From assembly GCA_016209015.1 (NCBI GenBank), contig JACQWY010000039.1, positions 1-43,380 of the forward strand: 43,380 nucleotides of DNA. The letters run 5' to 3'. Made by a program: the position numbers and the translations under genes. Under the pieces are notes generated by a model. It was given only the letters and a program-made list of their open reading frames with translations. It searched no databases and was not told the DNA's origin. The DNA comes from Gammaproteobacteria bacterium. Lineage in GTDB: Bacteria; Pseudomonadota; Gammaproteobacteria; Ga0077536. This document shows, one piece after another, positions 33,454 to 41,069 of the stretch. Numbering within the stretch: the first letter of the stretch is position 1; each line of letters begins with the position of its first letter.

Positions 33454-33675
33454 ATGACACACTTGCGCACGGGGACCGCGGTCCTCATCTTCGCGACGCT
33501 CAGCGGCTGCTCGACGTTCGAGAACGGCTACGCAAAGCTCTACCAGGCGCTCGACACGCGCGCCCAGCTCACCCGCGATCCGCCGGCGAAGGCCAGCGAC
33601 ACGACGAAGAGCATGAGCTACCAGCAGTACGAGAGCGAGCGGAGGAAGCTGCTCGACGAGAAGCCCGCGCAGTGA
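33454..33675 (+). CDS. Small lipoprotein
   Basis: Protein of 73 residues with a lipoprotein signal ending in lipobox LSGC, leaving a mature chain of about 55 polar residues (STFENGYAKLYQALDTRAQL...YQQYESERRKLLDE). GGAAGGA precedes the ATG at 33454. No family was recognised; probably an envelope lipoprotein. Confidence 0.75.
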   Translation: MTHLRTGTAVLIFATLSGCSTFENGYAKLYQALDTRAQLTRDPPAKASDTTKSMSYQQYESERRKLLDEKPAQ

Positions 33676-33703
33676 CGCGCATTCGCGCGGAGGCTCCACG
33701 TTC

Positions 33704-33864
33704 GTAGGTCCATTGATTTGCGCAGCGTAATCGGACGCTCGCCGGCGCAGGCTCTTCGCTCGAATCTCCGGGAGGATGCCGGGGAATTGGGGTCAGGTTC
33801 GATTTCGCGGCCGACGCGTGCGGCCCATGCCCGGGCACTTGCCCGCGAATTCGAACCTGACCCC
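33704..33864. repeat. Composite repeat (family B, copy 2)
   Basis: Part one (from 33704) matches the stretch at 26934: GTAGGTCCA, TTGATT, AATCGGACGCTC. Part two is an inverted repeat with 22-base arms at 33789-33810 and 33843-33864, one mismatch. Its left arm equals the reverse complement of the right arm of copy 1, so the central part is inverted between copies. Confidence 0.75.
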
Positions 33865-33874
33865 ATTTCCCGCG

Positions 33875-34273
33875 CTAGCCCTTCCCTCCGCCCACCGTCT
33901 TCTCGAGCAGCCGCCGCGGATTGAAGCGCTGCGTCTCCTTGAGGTGACACGACGCGCAGCGCCGCGTCGGCCCGCTCGGCCGGCCGTCGGCCGCGACCCG
34001 CACGTGGCAGTCGCGGCACAGCGTATGGAAATCCTGCTCGATCGTGAGCGCGAGCCCGCGGTCCGCCTTGTGACAGAAATAGCACGTCGACTTGCCCGTC
34101 TCGTCCACGAAATTGTGATGGCACAGCACGCACTCGTAGGCCGCGTGATCGTGGTGGTCGAGCGCGATCGCCGAGAGCTCGCCGCTCACCACGAGCTGCT
34201 GGCGTCCGAAGAAGGCCGCGGCGGCGAGCGCGCCGCAGGCGATCACGGACAGGGCGAGCCGGCGGTGTCGCAT
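33875..34273 (-). CDS. Tetraheme c-type cytochrome
   Basis: Protein of 132 residues with an N-terminal hydrophobic anchor or signal (LALSVIACGALAAAAFF) and four CXXCH haem-c sites: CVLCH (48-52), CYFCH (64-68), CRDCH (86-90) and CASCH (106-110). Extra histidines (HHDH near 40-43) may be distal ligands. The spacing resembles small class III or NapC/CctA-like tetraheme cytochromes. The start at 34273 lies inside the end of the upstream membrane-protein gene (31-base overlap), which suggests the two form one electron-transfer unit in the periplasm. The donor and acceptor are unknown. Confidence 0.85.
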   Translation of the reverse strand: MRHRRLALSVIACGALAAAAFFGRQQLVVSGELSAIALDHHDHAAYECVLCHHNFVDETGKSTCYFCHKADRGLALTIEQDFHTLCRDCHVRVAADGRPSGPTRRCASCHLKETQRFNPRRLLEKTVGGGKG

Positions 34274-35079
34274 TCGGCGTGGGCGCGCGGTGCGGGTGTC
34301 GTCGCGGCGTAGAGCGCCGCCGCGGCGATCCACACCGCGAGCACGATCCAGACGGCGAGCGCGGCGTGATCGGGCGTGCGCTTGTGCGGGCCGTGACGGC
34401 CTTCGCGCGGCCCGGCATGGGGATGCGCGGGATGACGCCGCCGGAGCACGAGCGTCGCGACCGTCGGGGCCGCGACGAGGACCGCGAGGCCGATGAACTT
34501 GCCCGCGGAGCCGTAGTAATAGCCGCTGCCGACCAGGTGCCATCCGAGCGCGGCGACCGCGCCGGCCGAGAGGATCGCATGCCAGCGCCGCCAGCCCGCA
34601 TGCGTATAGCCGAGGCCGTGGCGATACAGCGAAGTCAGCGTCAGCACGACGACGAGGATCGCGCTCGAGATCCCGCTCAGCATGTAGACCGGCGCGGACG
34701 GGAAGAGATAGTCGAGCGTGCGCGGCTCGAGGACGATGAGCCCGATGCCGTGCACGAGGATGAGCAGGATGAGCCCGTAGGACAGCGTGCGATGCAGCTC
34801 GTGCAGATGGCGCAGGAACGCCGCGCCGCGCTGCTCCGGCACCCACCAGCGCGGGCTGACGAGCGGCAGGAGCGCGAACCCGCCGGCGCCGACCGCGCCG
34901 AGCGCCATCGCCGCGTCCCACCAGAAATCGACGCGCGGCGGGCGCGCCCAGGTCACGACGATCACGAGCGGCGCGAGCGTGTAGGCGAGCAGCACGGGCA
35001 GCCAGCCCGAGAGTGCGAGCCGGCCGGCGGGGAGGGGATCACGATCCGTTTGAGCTCGGGAGGTCGACTGCATCCGCAT
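34243..35079 (-). CDS. Ferric reductase-like/cytochrome b-like membrane protein
   Basis: Membrane protein of 278 residues with about seven hydrophobic helices. Paired histidines sit in helices (HLHELHRTLSYGLILLILVHGIGL and GWRRWHAILSAGAVAALGWHLVG), the bis-histidine pattern of ferric reductase-like or MsrQ-type haem-b proteins. A His-rich basic loop (RRRHPAHPHAGPREGRHGPHK) lies before the last helix. It probably passes electrons across the inner membrane to the overlapping tetraheme cytochrome. The ATG at 35079 is chosen; one at 35073 is nearly as good. Confidence 0.75.
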   Translation of the reverse strand: MRMQSTSRAQTDRDPLPAGRLALSGWLPVLLAYTLAPLVIVVTWARPPRVDFWWDAAMALGAVGAGGFALLPLVSPRWWVPEQRGAAFLRHLHELHRTLSYGLILLILVHGIGLIVLEPRTLDYLFPSAPVYMLSGISSAILVVVLTLTSLYRHGLGYTHAGWRRWHAILSAGAVAALGWHLVGSGYYYGSAGKFIGLAVLVAAPTVATLVLRRRHPAHPHAGPREGRHGPHKRTPDHAALAVWIVLAVWIAAAALYAATTPAPRAHAECDTAGSPCP

Positions 35080-35175
35080 TCCGGTGGGCGCGCCAGAGTG
35101 CGCCAAGGCTAACACATGCGTCGCACCGCGCCGCGCGTTTACCATAGCGCTTCCCGCCACCGCCGAGGAGCGCAC

Positions 35176-35796
35176 ATGAATTTCTCCGAACTCGCCGCGA
35201 GCCGCCACAGCGTCCGCGTCTATCAACCGGGCGTGACGATCAACGATGCGGATCTCAAACAGATCTTCGAGGACGTCGTGCAGGGCCCGAGCTCGTTCAA
35301 CCTGCAGCACTGGCAGTTCGTCGTCGTCAGGGACGAGGAACGCAAGCGCGAGCTGCGCAAGCTCTCGTTCGGCCAGGCGCAGGTCGAGGAATGCGCCGCG
35401 GCGATCCTCGTCTGCGGCCGGCTCGATGCGTATGTCGATGCGCCGCGTCTCTACCGCGACGGCACGGTCGCGGACCGCGACAAGTTCGTGCCGATGATCA
35501 AAGCCGTCTACGAAGGCCGTCCCGCACTGCAGCGCGAAGAGGCGATCCGCGCCGGCGCGCTCGCCGCGATGACGCTCATGTACGCCGCGAAGGCGCGCGG
35601 CTGGGACACCGGTCCGATGATCGGCTTCGACGCCGAGAAGGTCTCGGCGCTGCTCGGTCTCGCCGCGACGACGATTCCGGTGATGATGGTCGTGCTCGGT
35701 CGTGCACGCGACGGTAAGCAGCCGCCGCGCGGCTACCGCCGGCCGGTCAGCGAAGTCGTCAGGCTCGAGCACATGGCGGGGGGCGCGCTCGACTGA
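35176..35796 (+). CDS. Nitroreductase family protein
   Basis: FMN-dependent nitroreductase-fold protein of 206 residues. Motifs are the FMN-phosphate-binding SRHSVRVYQPG, QGPSSFNLQHWQFVVVRDEE, and GWDTGPMIGFDAEKVSALLGL. These enzymes reduce nitro, quinone or enone groups with NAD(P)H; the substrate cannot be told from sequence. GAGGAG precedes the ATG at 35176. An EthD-domain gene follows 71 bases later on the same strand. Confidence 0.9.
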   Translation: MNFSELAASRHSVRVYQPGVTINDADLKQIFEDVVQGPSSFNLQHWQFVVVRDEERKRELRKLSFGQAQVEECAAAILVCGRLDAYVDAPRLYRDGTVADRDKFVPMIKAVYEGRPALQREEAIRAGALAAMTLMYAAKARGWDTGPMIGFDAEKVSALLGLAATTIPVMMVVLGRARDGKQPPRGYRRPVSEVVRLEHMAGGALD

Positions 35797-35867
35797 GCGC
35801 GCGGGGTTTTGTCGGCAAGGTCCGCCCGCTATAGTCGGGCCCGTCAGAAAACGAAGAGGGGAGAGGC

Positions 35868-36239
35868 ATGATCAAGCTCGTCTATTGCCTGCGCAAACGC
35901 GCGGACGTCAGCGCCGGGGATTTCCATCGCTACTGGCTCGAGACGCACGGCCCGCTCGTGCGCGGATTCGCCGCGGCGATCAAGGCCCGCAAGTACATCC
36001 AGAGCCATACCATCCTGCCGGAGATGAACGCGCTGTTCGTCGAGTCGCGCGGCCTCGCCGCGCCCTACGACGGGATCACGGAAGTCTGGTGGGACGACGA
36101 GGCGGCGCTGCAGGTCGGAATGGCTTCGCCCGAGGGCCAGGAGGCGCATCGGCGTCTGAAGGAGGACGAGGCGACGTTCATCGATTTCACGGCCTCGCGC
36201 GTGTTCATGACCCGCGAGCACCTCATCTTCGATCTCTGA
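35868..36239 (+). CDS. EthD domain protein
   Basis: Protein of 123 residues with the EthD dimeric alpha-beta barrel pattern: MIKLVYCLRKRADVSAGDFHRYWLETHGPLV near the N-terminus and TEVWWDDEAALQVGM later. EthD proteins assist or catalyse oxidative degradation of ethers and other compounds. GAGGGGAGAGG lies right before the ATG. With the preceding nitroreductase it suggests a small redox/degradation unit, by position only. Confidence 0.87.
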   Translation: MIKLVYCLRKRADVSAGDFHRYWLETHGPLVRGFAAAIKARKYIQSHTILPEMNALFVESRGLAAPYDGITEVWWDDEAALQVGMASPEGQEAHRRLKEDEATFIDFTASRVFMTREHLIFDL

Positions 36240-36277
36240 ACTTCGCGCATACGACCGGACCGTCGCGGGGCATGGAC

Positions 36278-36314
36278 GTACGGCCCCGTACAGGACAGAA
36301 TACGGCCCTGCCGT
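36278..36314. promoter_or_regulatory. Two close palindromes upstream of the lactonase gene
   Basis: GTACGG-CC-CCGTAC (36278-36291) and ACGGC-CCT-GCCGT (36302-36314) share the ACGGCC core and are 10 bases apart, about 90-120 bases before the lactonase ATG. The arrangement fits a pair of operator sites, but no regulator can be named. Confidence 0.25.
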
Positions 36315-36399
36315 CGCCGCCCGGAGGCCCTCGCAGTCACGCTGCGGGGAGTGGCGTGCACGGGCGCCTCGACTACACCAGATTCAAAGGGGAGAGAGA

Positions 36400-37293
36400 A
36401 TGAAAGGTCGCAGACTTTTGATGGCCGCCCTGGCCTTCCTCGGCATGGGGGCGATCGCGAACGACGTCGCCGCCGAATCGCCCGCCGGCATGAAGATGTA
36501 CGTGTTCAGCTCGGGCCGCCTGCATCTCGGCAAGGGCCTGCTCGCGAACTTCGCGCCCATGGAGCCGAAGATCGAAATCCCCGTCGGCTTCTTCATCATC
36601 AAGCATCCGAAGGGCGTCGTCCTGTTCGACACCGGCAACAACGACAAGATCATCACGGACAAGACCTACTGGGGCCCGAACTACGACGTGCTCGAGCCGA
36701 ACATGACGCCCGATGACGCGATCGACGTCCAGCTCGGCAAGATCGGCGTGAAGCCCGACGACGTGAAGTACGTCGTCGTCAGCCACATGCACCTCGACCA
36801 CGGCGGCAACGTCGCGAAGTTCCCGAACTCGACGCTCGTCATCCAGAACGACGAAATCGAGTTCTCGATGTTCCCGGACGAGCCGTTCGCCGGTTCCTTC
36901 ATCCCGGGCGACACGTTCGCGCTGCGCTCCAAGGTCGGCACGAAGACCCCGGGTGCGGTGAAGATGGTCCGCCTCGACGGCGACATGGATCTCTTCGGCG
37001 ACGGCAGCCTGATGGTGCACAGGTCGCGCGGCCACACGAAGGGCAGCCAGATGATGATCGTCCGCCTCCCGAAGACGGGCACGGTCGTGCTGACCGGCGA
37101 CTCCGCGTACTTCCGCGAGAACGTCGAGAAGAACATCCTGCCGAACCTCGTGCTCGCGTACGACCCGGCCGGCATCGCGAAGGGCTACGAGTGGATCCGC
37201 GCCGTGGTCGCGAACGAGAACGGCCAGTTCTTCACCGCGCACGATCCGGACGCGTTCAAGGCCCTGAAGAAAGCGCCGGAATTCTACGAATAA
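36400..37293 (+). CDS. Exported metallo-beta-lactamase-fold lactonase (N-acyl homoserine lactonase type)
   Basis: Protein of 297 residues with a signal peptide (LLMAALAFLGMGAIANDVAA). The metallo-hydrolase motif is complete: His129, His131, Asp133, His134 (SHMHLDHGG), His212 (RGHTKGS), Asp234 (LTGDSAYF) and His281 (TAHDPDA). The sequence order matches the AiiA/AttM-like N-acyl homoserine lactonase family, which opens the lactone ring of AHL signals. AAAGGGGAGAGAG precedes the ATG. Cytoplasmic AiiA lacks a signal peptide, so this version probably works in the periplasm or outside. AHL as the real substrate is inferred from family only. Confidence 0.85.
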   Translation: MKGRRLLMAALAFLGMGAIANDVAAESPAGMKMYVFSSGRLHLGKGLLANFAPMEPKIEIPVGFFIIKHPKGVVLFDTGNNDKIITDKTYWGPNYDVLEPNMTPDDAIDVQLGKIGVKPDDVKYVVVSHMHLDHGGNVAKFPNSTLVIQNDEIEFSMFPDEPFAGSFIPGDTFALRSKVGTKTPGAVKMVRLDGDMDLFGDGSLMVHRSRGHTKGSQMMIVRLPKTGTVVLTGDSAYFRENVEKNILPNLVLAYDPAGIAKGYEWIRAVVANENGQFFTAHDPDAFKALKKAPEFYE

Positions 37294-37335
37294 GCGCGAC
37301 GCGGGCTTCGCGCCCGCCCGCGTGAACTCCTGCTT

Positions 37336-37362
37336 GCACCGGGGCGTCGAACGCCCCGGTGC
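37336..37362 (+). terminator. Strong hairpin after the lactonase gene
   Basis: Perfect 12-base arms (GCACCGGGGCGT at 37336-37347 and ACGCCCCGGTGC at 37351-37362) with a 3-base loop sit between the lactonase stop and the ABC operon start. No T-run follows, so termination efficiency is uncertain. Confidence 0.5.
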
Positions 37363-37386
37363 CATGTCGGGGTCCCGCCACGTCCC

Positions 37387-38313
37387 ATGCCTCCTGTAAT
37401 CCACGCCGATCGGCTCACGAAGTACTACGGGCGCCGCTGTGCCGTGAACGACGTGTCCTTCGAGGTCGCGTCCGGCGAAGTGCTCGGCCTGCTCGGGCCG
37501 AACGGCTCGGGCAAGAGCACGATCCTGCGCATGCTGACCGGCTATCTGCGCCCGAGCGCGGGCCGCGTGCGCGTCGCGGGCTTCGACGTCGCGAGCGAGG
37601 GCCTCCAAGCGCGCCGGCGCATCGGCTACGTGCCGGAGGACGTGCCGCTCTACACCCACATGCGCGTCGCGGAGTTCCTCAGCTTCATGGGCCGCCTGCA
37701 GGGGCTCGAAGGCAGAGCGCTCGAGGCCGCGATTGCGAACGCCGTCGCGAAGCTCGCGCTCGGCGGCGTGCGGGAGCTCACGATCAACAAGCTCTCGCGC
37801 GGCTTCCGGCAGCGCGTCGCGATCGCCCAGGCGCTGCTGCACGGCCCGGAGCTGCTCATCCTCGACGAACCGACGAACGGCCTCGATCCTCGGCAGATCA
37901 TCGAAGTCCGCGAGCTCATCCGCGCGCTCGCCGCCGAGCACACGATCCTCGTCACCTCGCACATCCTCTCGGAGATCGAGCGCGTCGCGACCCGCGTCGC
38001 GATCCTGCTCGACGGGCGGCTGCTGTCGGTGAATACGCTCACCCGCGGCGGTGAATCGCTGCAGGTCGCCGCGCGCGGCGATGCGGGCCTGCTCGAACGC
38101 ACGCTCGCGGCCGTACCCGGCGTGACCGCGCTCGGCACGCCCGTCGCGGGCAGTGACGGCGCCTGGCGCTGCACGGTCGTCGTCGAGCGTGGCGCGATCG
38201 CCGGGCGCATTGCCGCCGCGGTCGTCGGCGCCGGTCTCGAGCTCCTCGCGCTCGGTCCGGAGCAGGGTCGCCTCGAAGCGCTTTTCCTCGAGCTCACGGG
38301 CGGCGCGCGATGA
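37387..38313 (+). CDS. ABC transporter ATP-binding protein (GldA-like)
   Basis: ATPase of 308 residues: Walker [10 protein letters not shown], signature [16 protein letters not shown] (degenerate LSRGF for LSGGQ), Walker [14 protein letters not shown] and switch [12 protein letters not shown]-terminal domain (about 215-308) follows, as in ABC-2 exporters. It begins an operon in which every gene overlaps or nearly touches the next. The operon resembles the gldA-gldF-gldG type set of unknown substrate widespread outside gliding bacteria. Confidence 0.92.
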   Translation: MPPVIHADRLTKYYGRRCAVNDVSFEVASGEVLGLLGPNGSGKSTILRMLTGYLRPSAGRVRVAGFDVASEGLQARRRIGYVPEDVPLYTHMRVAEFLSFMGRLQGLEGRALEAAIANAVAKLALGGVRELTINKLSRGFRQRVAIAQALLHGPELLILDEPTNGLDPRQIIEVRELIRALAAEHTILVTSHILSEIERVATRVAILLDGRLLSVNTLTRGGESLQVAARGDAGLLERTLAAVPGVTALGTPVAGSDGAWRCTVVVERGAIAGRIAAAVVGAGLELLALGPEQGRLEALFLELTGGAR

Positions 38314-39011
38314 GCGTCTTCCGCGCGCTGCTCGCGAAGGAGACGAAGGCGCTGTTCGTCTCACCGATCGCCTATGCGCTCATCTCGGTCTTCCTCCTGC
38401 TGATGGGCTACCGCTTCACGGCGCTCGTCTTCATCTCGAAGACGGCCTCGCTCATCCACTCGCTCTTCCAGGCCTCGATGATGCTCGTGCTGCTGACGCC
38501 TCTCATCACCATGCGGCTCTTCGCGGAGGAACGCCGCAACGGCACGCTCGAGCTCCTCTTGTCCTCGCCGGTGCGCGAGATCGAAGTCGTCGTCGCGAAG
38601 TACCTCGCGAGCCTCGCCGTCGTCGCCGTCATGATCGCGGGCACGCTCGCCTATCCGCTCACGCTCGGCGTGTTCGGGGATCCGGACTGGGGGCCCGTCT
38701 ACAGCGGTTACGTCGGCCTCCTGCTCGAAGCCTCGGCGCTGACGGCGCTCGGGCTCATGATCTCCGCGCTGACCGCGAACCAGGTCGTCGCCGCCGTCGT
38801 CTCGCTCGGGCTCTTCCTGCTGCTCGGCATGATCGATTCGCTCGGCAATCTGCTGCCCGATCCTTACGACGCCTTTGTCGTGAACCTCTCGCTGCTCGCG
38901 CACTTCCAGCCGTTCGCTACGGGCGCGCTCTATCTCTCCGACGTCGGCTTCTTCGTGACGCTCACGCTGCTCGGGCTGCTCTTCGCGGTCCGGGCGCTGG
39001 CGCGGCGCTGA
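38310..39011 (+). CDS. ABC-2 type permease (GldF-like)
   Basis: Membrane protein of 233 residues with six hydrophobic helices and the ABC-2 permease landmarks LLAKETKALFVSPIAYALIS at the start and MRLFAEERRNGTLELLLSSPVREIEVVVAKYLA. It pairs with the upstream ATPase; the starts and stops overlap (ATGA). Substrate unknown. Confidence 0.92.
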   Translation: MSVFRALLAKETKALFVSPIAYALISVFLLLMGYRFTALVFISKTASLIHSLFQASMMLVLLTPLITMRLFAEERRNGTLELLLSSPVREIEVVVAKYLASLAVVAVMIAGTLAYPLTLGVFGDPDWGPVYSGYVGLLLEASALTALGLMISALTANQVVAAVVSLGLFLLLGMIDSLGNLLPDPYDAFVVNLSLLAHFQPFATGALYLSDVGFFVTLTLLGLLFAVRALARR

Positions 39012-40531
39012 TGGAGCACGAGAGCTTCGAGCTCGTCTCGCTCGCCTGGTTCGGCGGCTGGCTCGCCGCGCTCGGCGTGCTGTTCTGGGGAGGGCTCGAA
39101 TTGCCGCTCGGCCTGCCGGGGCGCGGCGCGCGGCACGTGCTCTATGCCGGCGCGGTGATAGTCGCGGCGCTCGTCGTCGCCGTGCTCGCGAACGTCGCGG
39201 TCTCCTTTCACGACGCGCATCTCGACCTGACGCGCGAGAAAGTCTTCACGCCGTCCGCGCCGGCGCTCGAAGTCGTCGATCGCCTGAGGACGCGGGTCTC
39301 GCTCACGTATTTCTACCAGGGCACGGATCCGAACGGGCTCCGGGCGCGCGACATCGTCGAAGTCATGGGCCGGCGCAATCCCAGGCTCGCCGTGCGGACG
39401 ATCGATCCCGATCGCAGGCCGAGCCTCGCCGAGACCGCGGGCGTGAAGGTCTACAACGCCGCGCTGCTCGAAGCGGACGGCCGGCGCGTGCTCGTGCGCA
39501 GCACGGACGAGACCGAGATCGCGATCGGCATCCAGCGCGTGCTGCGCGAGCGCGTCATCACGGTGTGCTTCATCGAGGGTCACAACGAATACCCGAGCGA
39601 GAACTACGAGTTCCACACCCATCTCGAAGGCGCGACCGGCCACAGCCACGACGACGGGAGTTCCAAGCTCGTGCAGATGAACGGCCACGGCATCGGCCGC
39701 CTGCGCCGCTCGCTCGAAGCGCTCGGCTACGACGTGAAGAAGATCCCGCCGCCGACGGCCGGCGTGCCGCGCGAATGCACGCTCGTCATCGACGCCGGTC
39801 CGCGCACGACCTACGTCCCCGCCGAGAGCGCGGCACTCCAGGCCTATCTCGCGGACGGCGGCTCCGCGCTCCTGCTCTACGATCTCGGCTTCGTGCTCGA
39901 GCCCGGCCTCGCAGCGCTGATCAAGCAGCTCGGCGTCGCGCTGCCGCAGTCCGTCGTCATCGATCCGAAGAGCCACTACGGCACGGACCCGCAGCTCGTC
40001 GCGGTCACGGGCTACGATCCGATGCCGATCACGCGCAACGTTTCCTATACGTTCTATCCCGGTGTGAGGCCGCTCGAGCTCAGCGCGCCCGCGGCCGGCG
40101 TGCAGACGGCGCCGCTCGTGAAATCGAGTGGCGACAGCGAGCTCCACGCCGTCGTCGCCGTCGAGCAGCGCGCCGTCGCGCCCGAAGCGCCCGCCGCCAC
40201 GCCCACGGCTGCCGGACCGCACGTGCTCGCCGCGGCGAGTCAGGGCACGCTGCCCGGTGCGGCGAAACCGTTCCGCGCCGTCGTCGCGGGCGATGCGGAT
40301 TTCGCGAGCAACTCGTTCTATCCCTACATGGCGAACAGCGATCTCGCGCTCGCCATGGTGCGCTGGCTCGTCCACGAGGATCAGACGACGGCGATCGCCT
40401 CGCGCATTCCCGTGCCGCCGCTCGTGCTGCTCACGCAGCCGCAGATGAAGCTCGTCTTCGGCCTGCTCGTGATCCTGCTGCCGCTCGCGACCGCGGCGAT
40501 CGGCGTGCTCGTCTGGTGGCAGCGGCGATGA
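39011..40531 (+). CDS. GldG-like ABC-associated protein with His-rich insertion
   Basis: Protein of 506 residues with N-terminal helices (about 10-30 and 45-65), a large extracytoplasmic domain and a C-terminal helix (about 480-502). The core matches the GldG-like domain (VSFHDAHLDLTREKVFTPSAPALEVVDRL, TVCFIEGHNEYPSEN, RRSLEALGYDVKKI, LVIDAGPRTTY, LADGGSALLLYD). Residues 202-227 carry five histidines (HTHLEGATGHSHDDGSS and onwards), unusual for the family and suggestive of metal binding. The start overlaps the permease stop by one base (TGATG). Confidence 0.88.
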   Translation: MEHESFELVSLAWFGGWLAALGVLFWGGLELPLGLPGRGARHVLYAGAVIVAALVVAVLANVAVSFHDAHLDLTREKVFTPSAPALEVVDRLRTRVSLTYFYQGTDPNGLRARDIVEVMGRRNPRLAVRTIDPDRRPSLAETAGVKVYNAALLEADGRRVLVRSTDETEIAIGIQRVLRERVITVCFIEGHNEYPSENYEFHTHLEGATGHSHDDGSSKLVQMNGHGIGRLRRSLEALGYDVKKIPPPTAGVPRECTLVIDAGPRTTYVPAESAALQAYLADGGSALLLYDLGFVLEPGLAALIKQLGVALPQSVVIDPKSHYGTDPQLVAVTGYDPMPITRNVSYTFYPGVRPLELSAPAAGVQTAPLVKSSGDSELHAVVAVEQRAVAPEAPAATPTAAGPHVLAAASQGTLPGAAKPFRAVVAGDADFASNSFYPYMANSDLALAMVRWLVHEDQTTAIASRIPVPPLVLLTQPQMKLVFGLLVILLPLATAAIGVLVWWQRR

Positions 40532-41067
40532 GCGCAAAGACCGCGCTGAAGACGCTCGCGGCGCTCGCCGCCGTCGGCTATCTCGCGCTCATGATCTGGA
40601 CCGGCGCGCGGCCGACCGCGGAGCTCGTGAAGTTCGAGGAGCAGGGCGTGATGGCCGAGGATCCCGCGGCGGTCACCCTGCTCGAGATCACGGCGGGTGA
40701 TCGCCACGCCACGCTCGAGCGGCGCGCCGGCGGCTGGGCGAAGGCGGGCCGCGCCGCGCCGCTGCCCGCACCGCTCGCCGCGAGCGTCGAGAAAGTCGTG
40801 AAATATCTCCACACCGCGAACCCCGTGCGCGAGCTCGGCGCCGCGGATCTCGCCGGGACGGACGCGCGCGAGCTCGGCTTCGAGCCGCCGCGCGCGACGA
40901 TCATCGTCAAGGGCGCGCAGGGCACGCTGCTCACCGCCGAGCTCGGCTCTCGCAACACGGACGGCGTGCTGCAGTACTTCCGCGTCGCGGGCCGGCCGCA
41001 GGTCTACCTCGTGTCCGGTTTCGTCGGCGAGGAATGGGAGCGCGTGCTCGCCGCCGTGCTCGAATAG
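40528..41067 (+). CDS. DUF4340-like ABC-associated protein
   Basis: Protein of 179 residues, N-terminal membrane helix (LKTLAALAAVGYLALMIWTGA), then an extracytoplasmic domain with paired motifs (VTLLEITAGDRHATLERRAGGWAKAG, ELGFEPPRATIIVKGAQGTLLTAELG). This resembles DUF4340, which often follows GldG-like proteins. It is shorter than many DUF4340 members, so it may be a single-module form. Overlaps the upstream gene by four bases. Confidence 0.72.
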   Translation: MSAKTALKTLAALAAVGYLALMIWTGARPTAELVKFEEQGVMAEDPAAVTLLEITAGDRHATLERRAGGWAKAGRAAPLPAPLAASVEKVVKYLHTANPVRELGAADLAGTDARELGFEPPRATIIVKGAQGTLLTAELGSRNTDGVLQYFRVAGRPQVYLVSGFVGEEWERVLAAVLE

Positions 41068-41069
41068 CG

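Noticed and set aside
36373-38364. Long minus-strand open frame opposite the lactonase and ABC ATPase genes
   Set aside because: Arg/Asp/Glu/His-rich shadow translation; both plus-strand genes have intact catalytic motifs and ribosome-binding sites.
38930-40537. Long minus-strand open frame opposite the GldG-like gene
   Set aside because: Same shadow character; the plus-strand frame has recognisable domains and operon overlaps.
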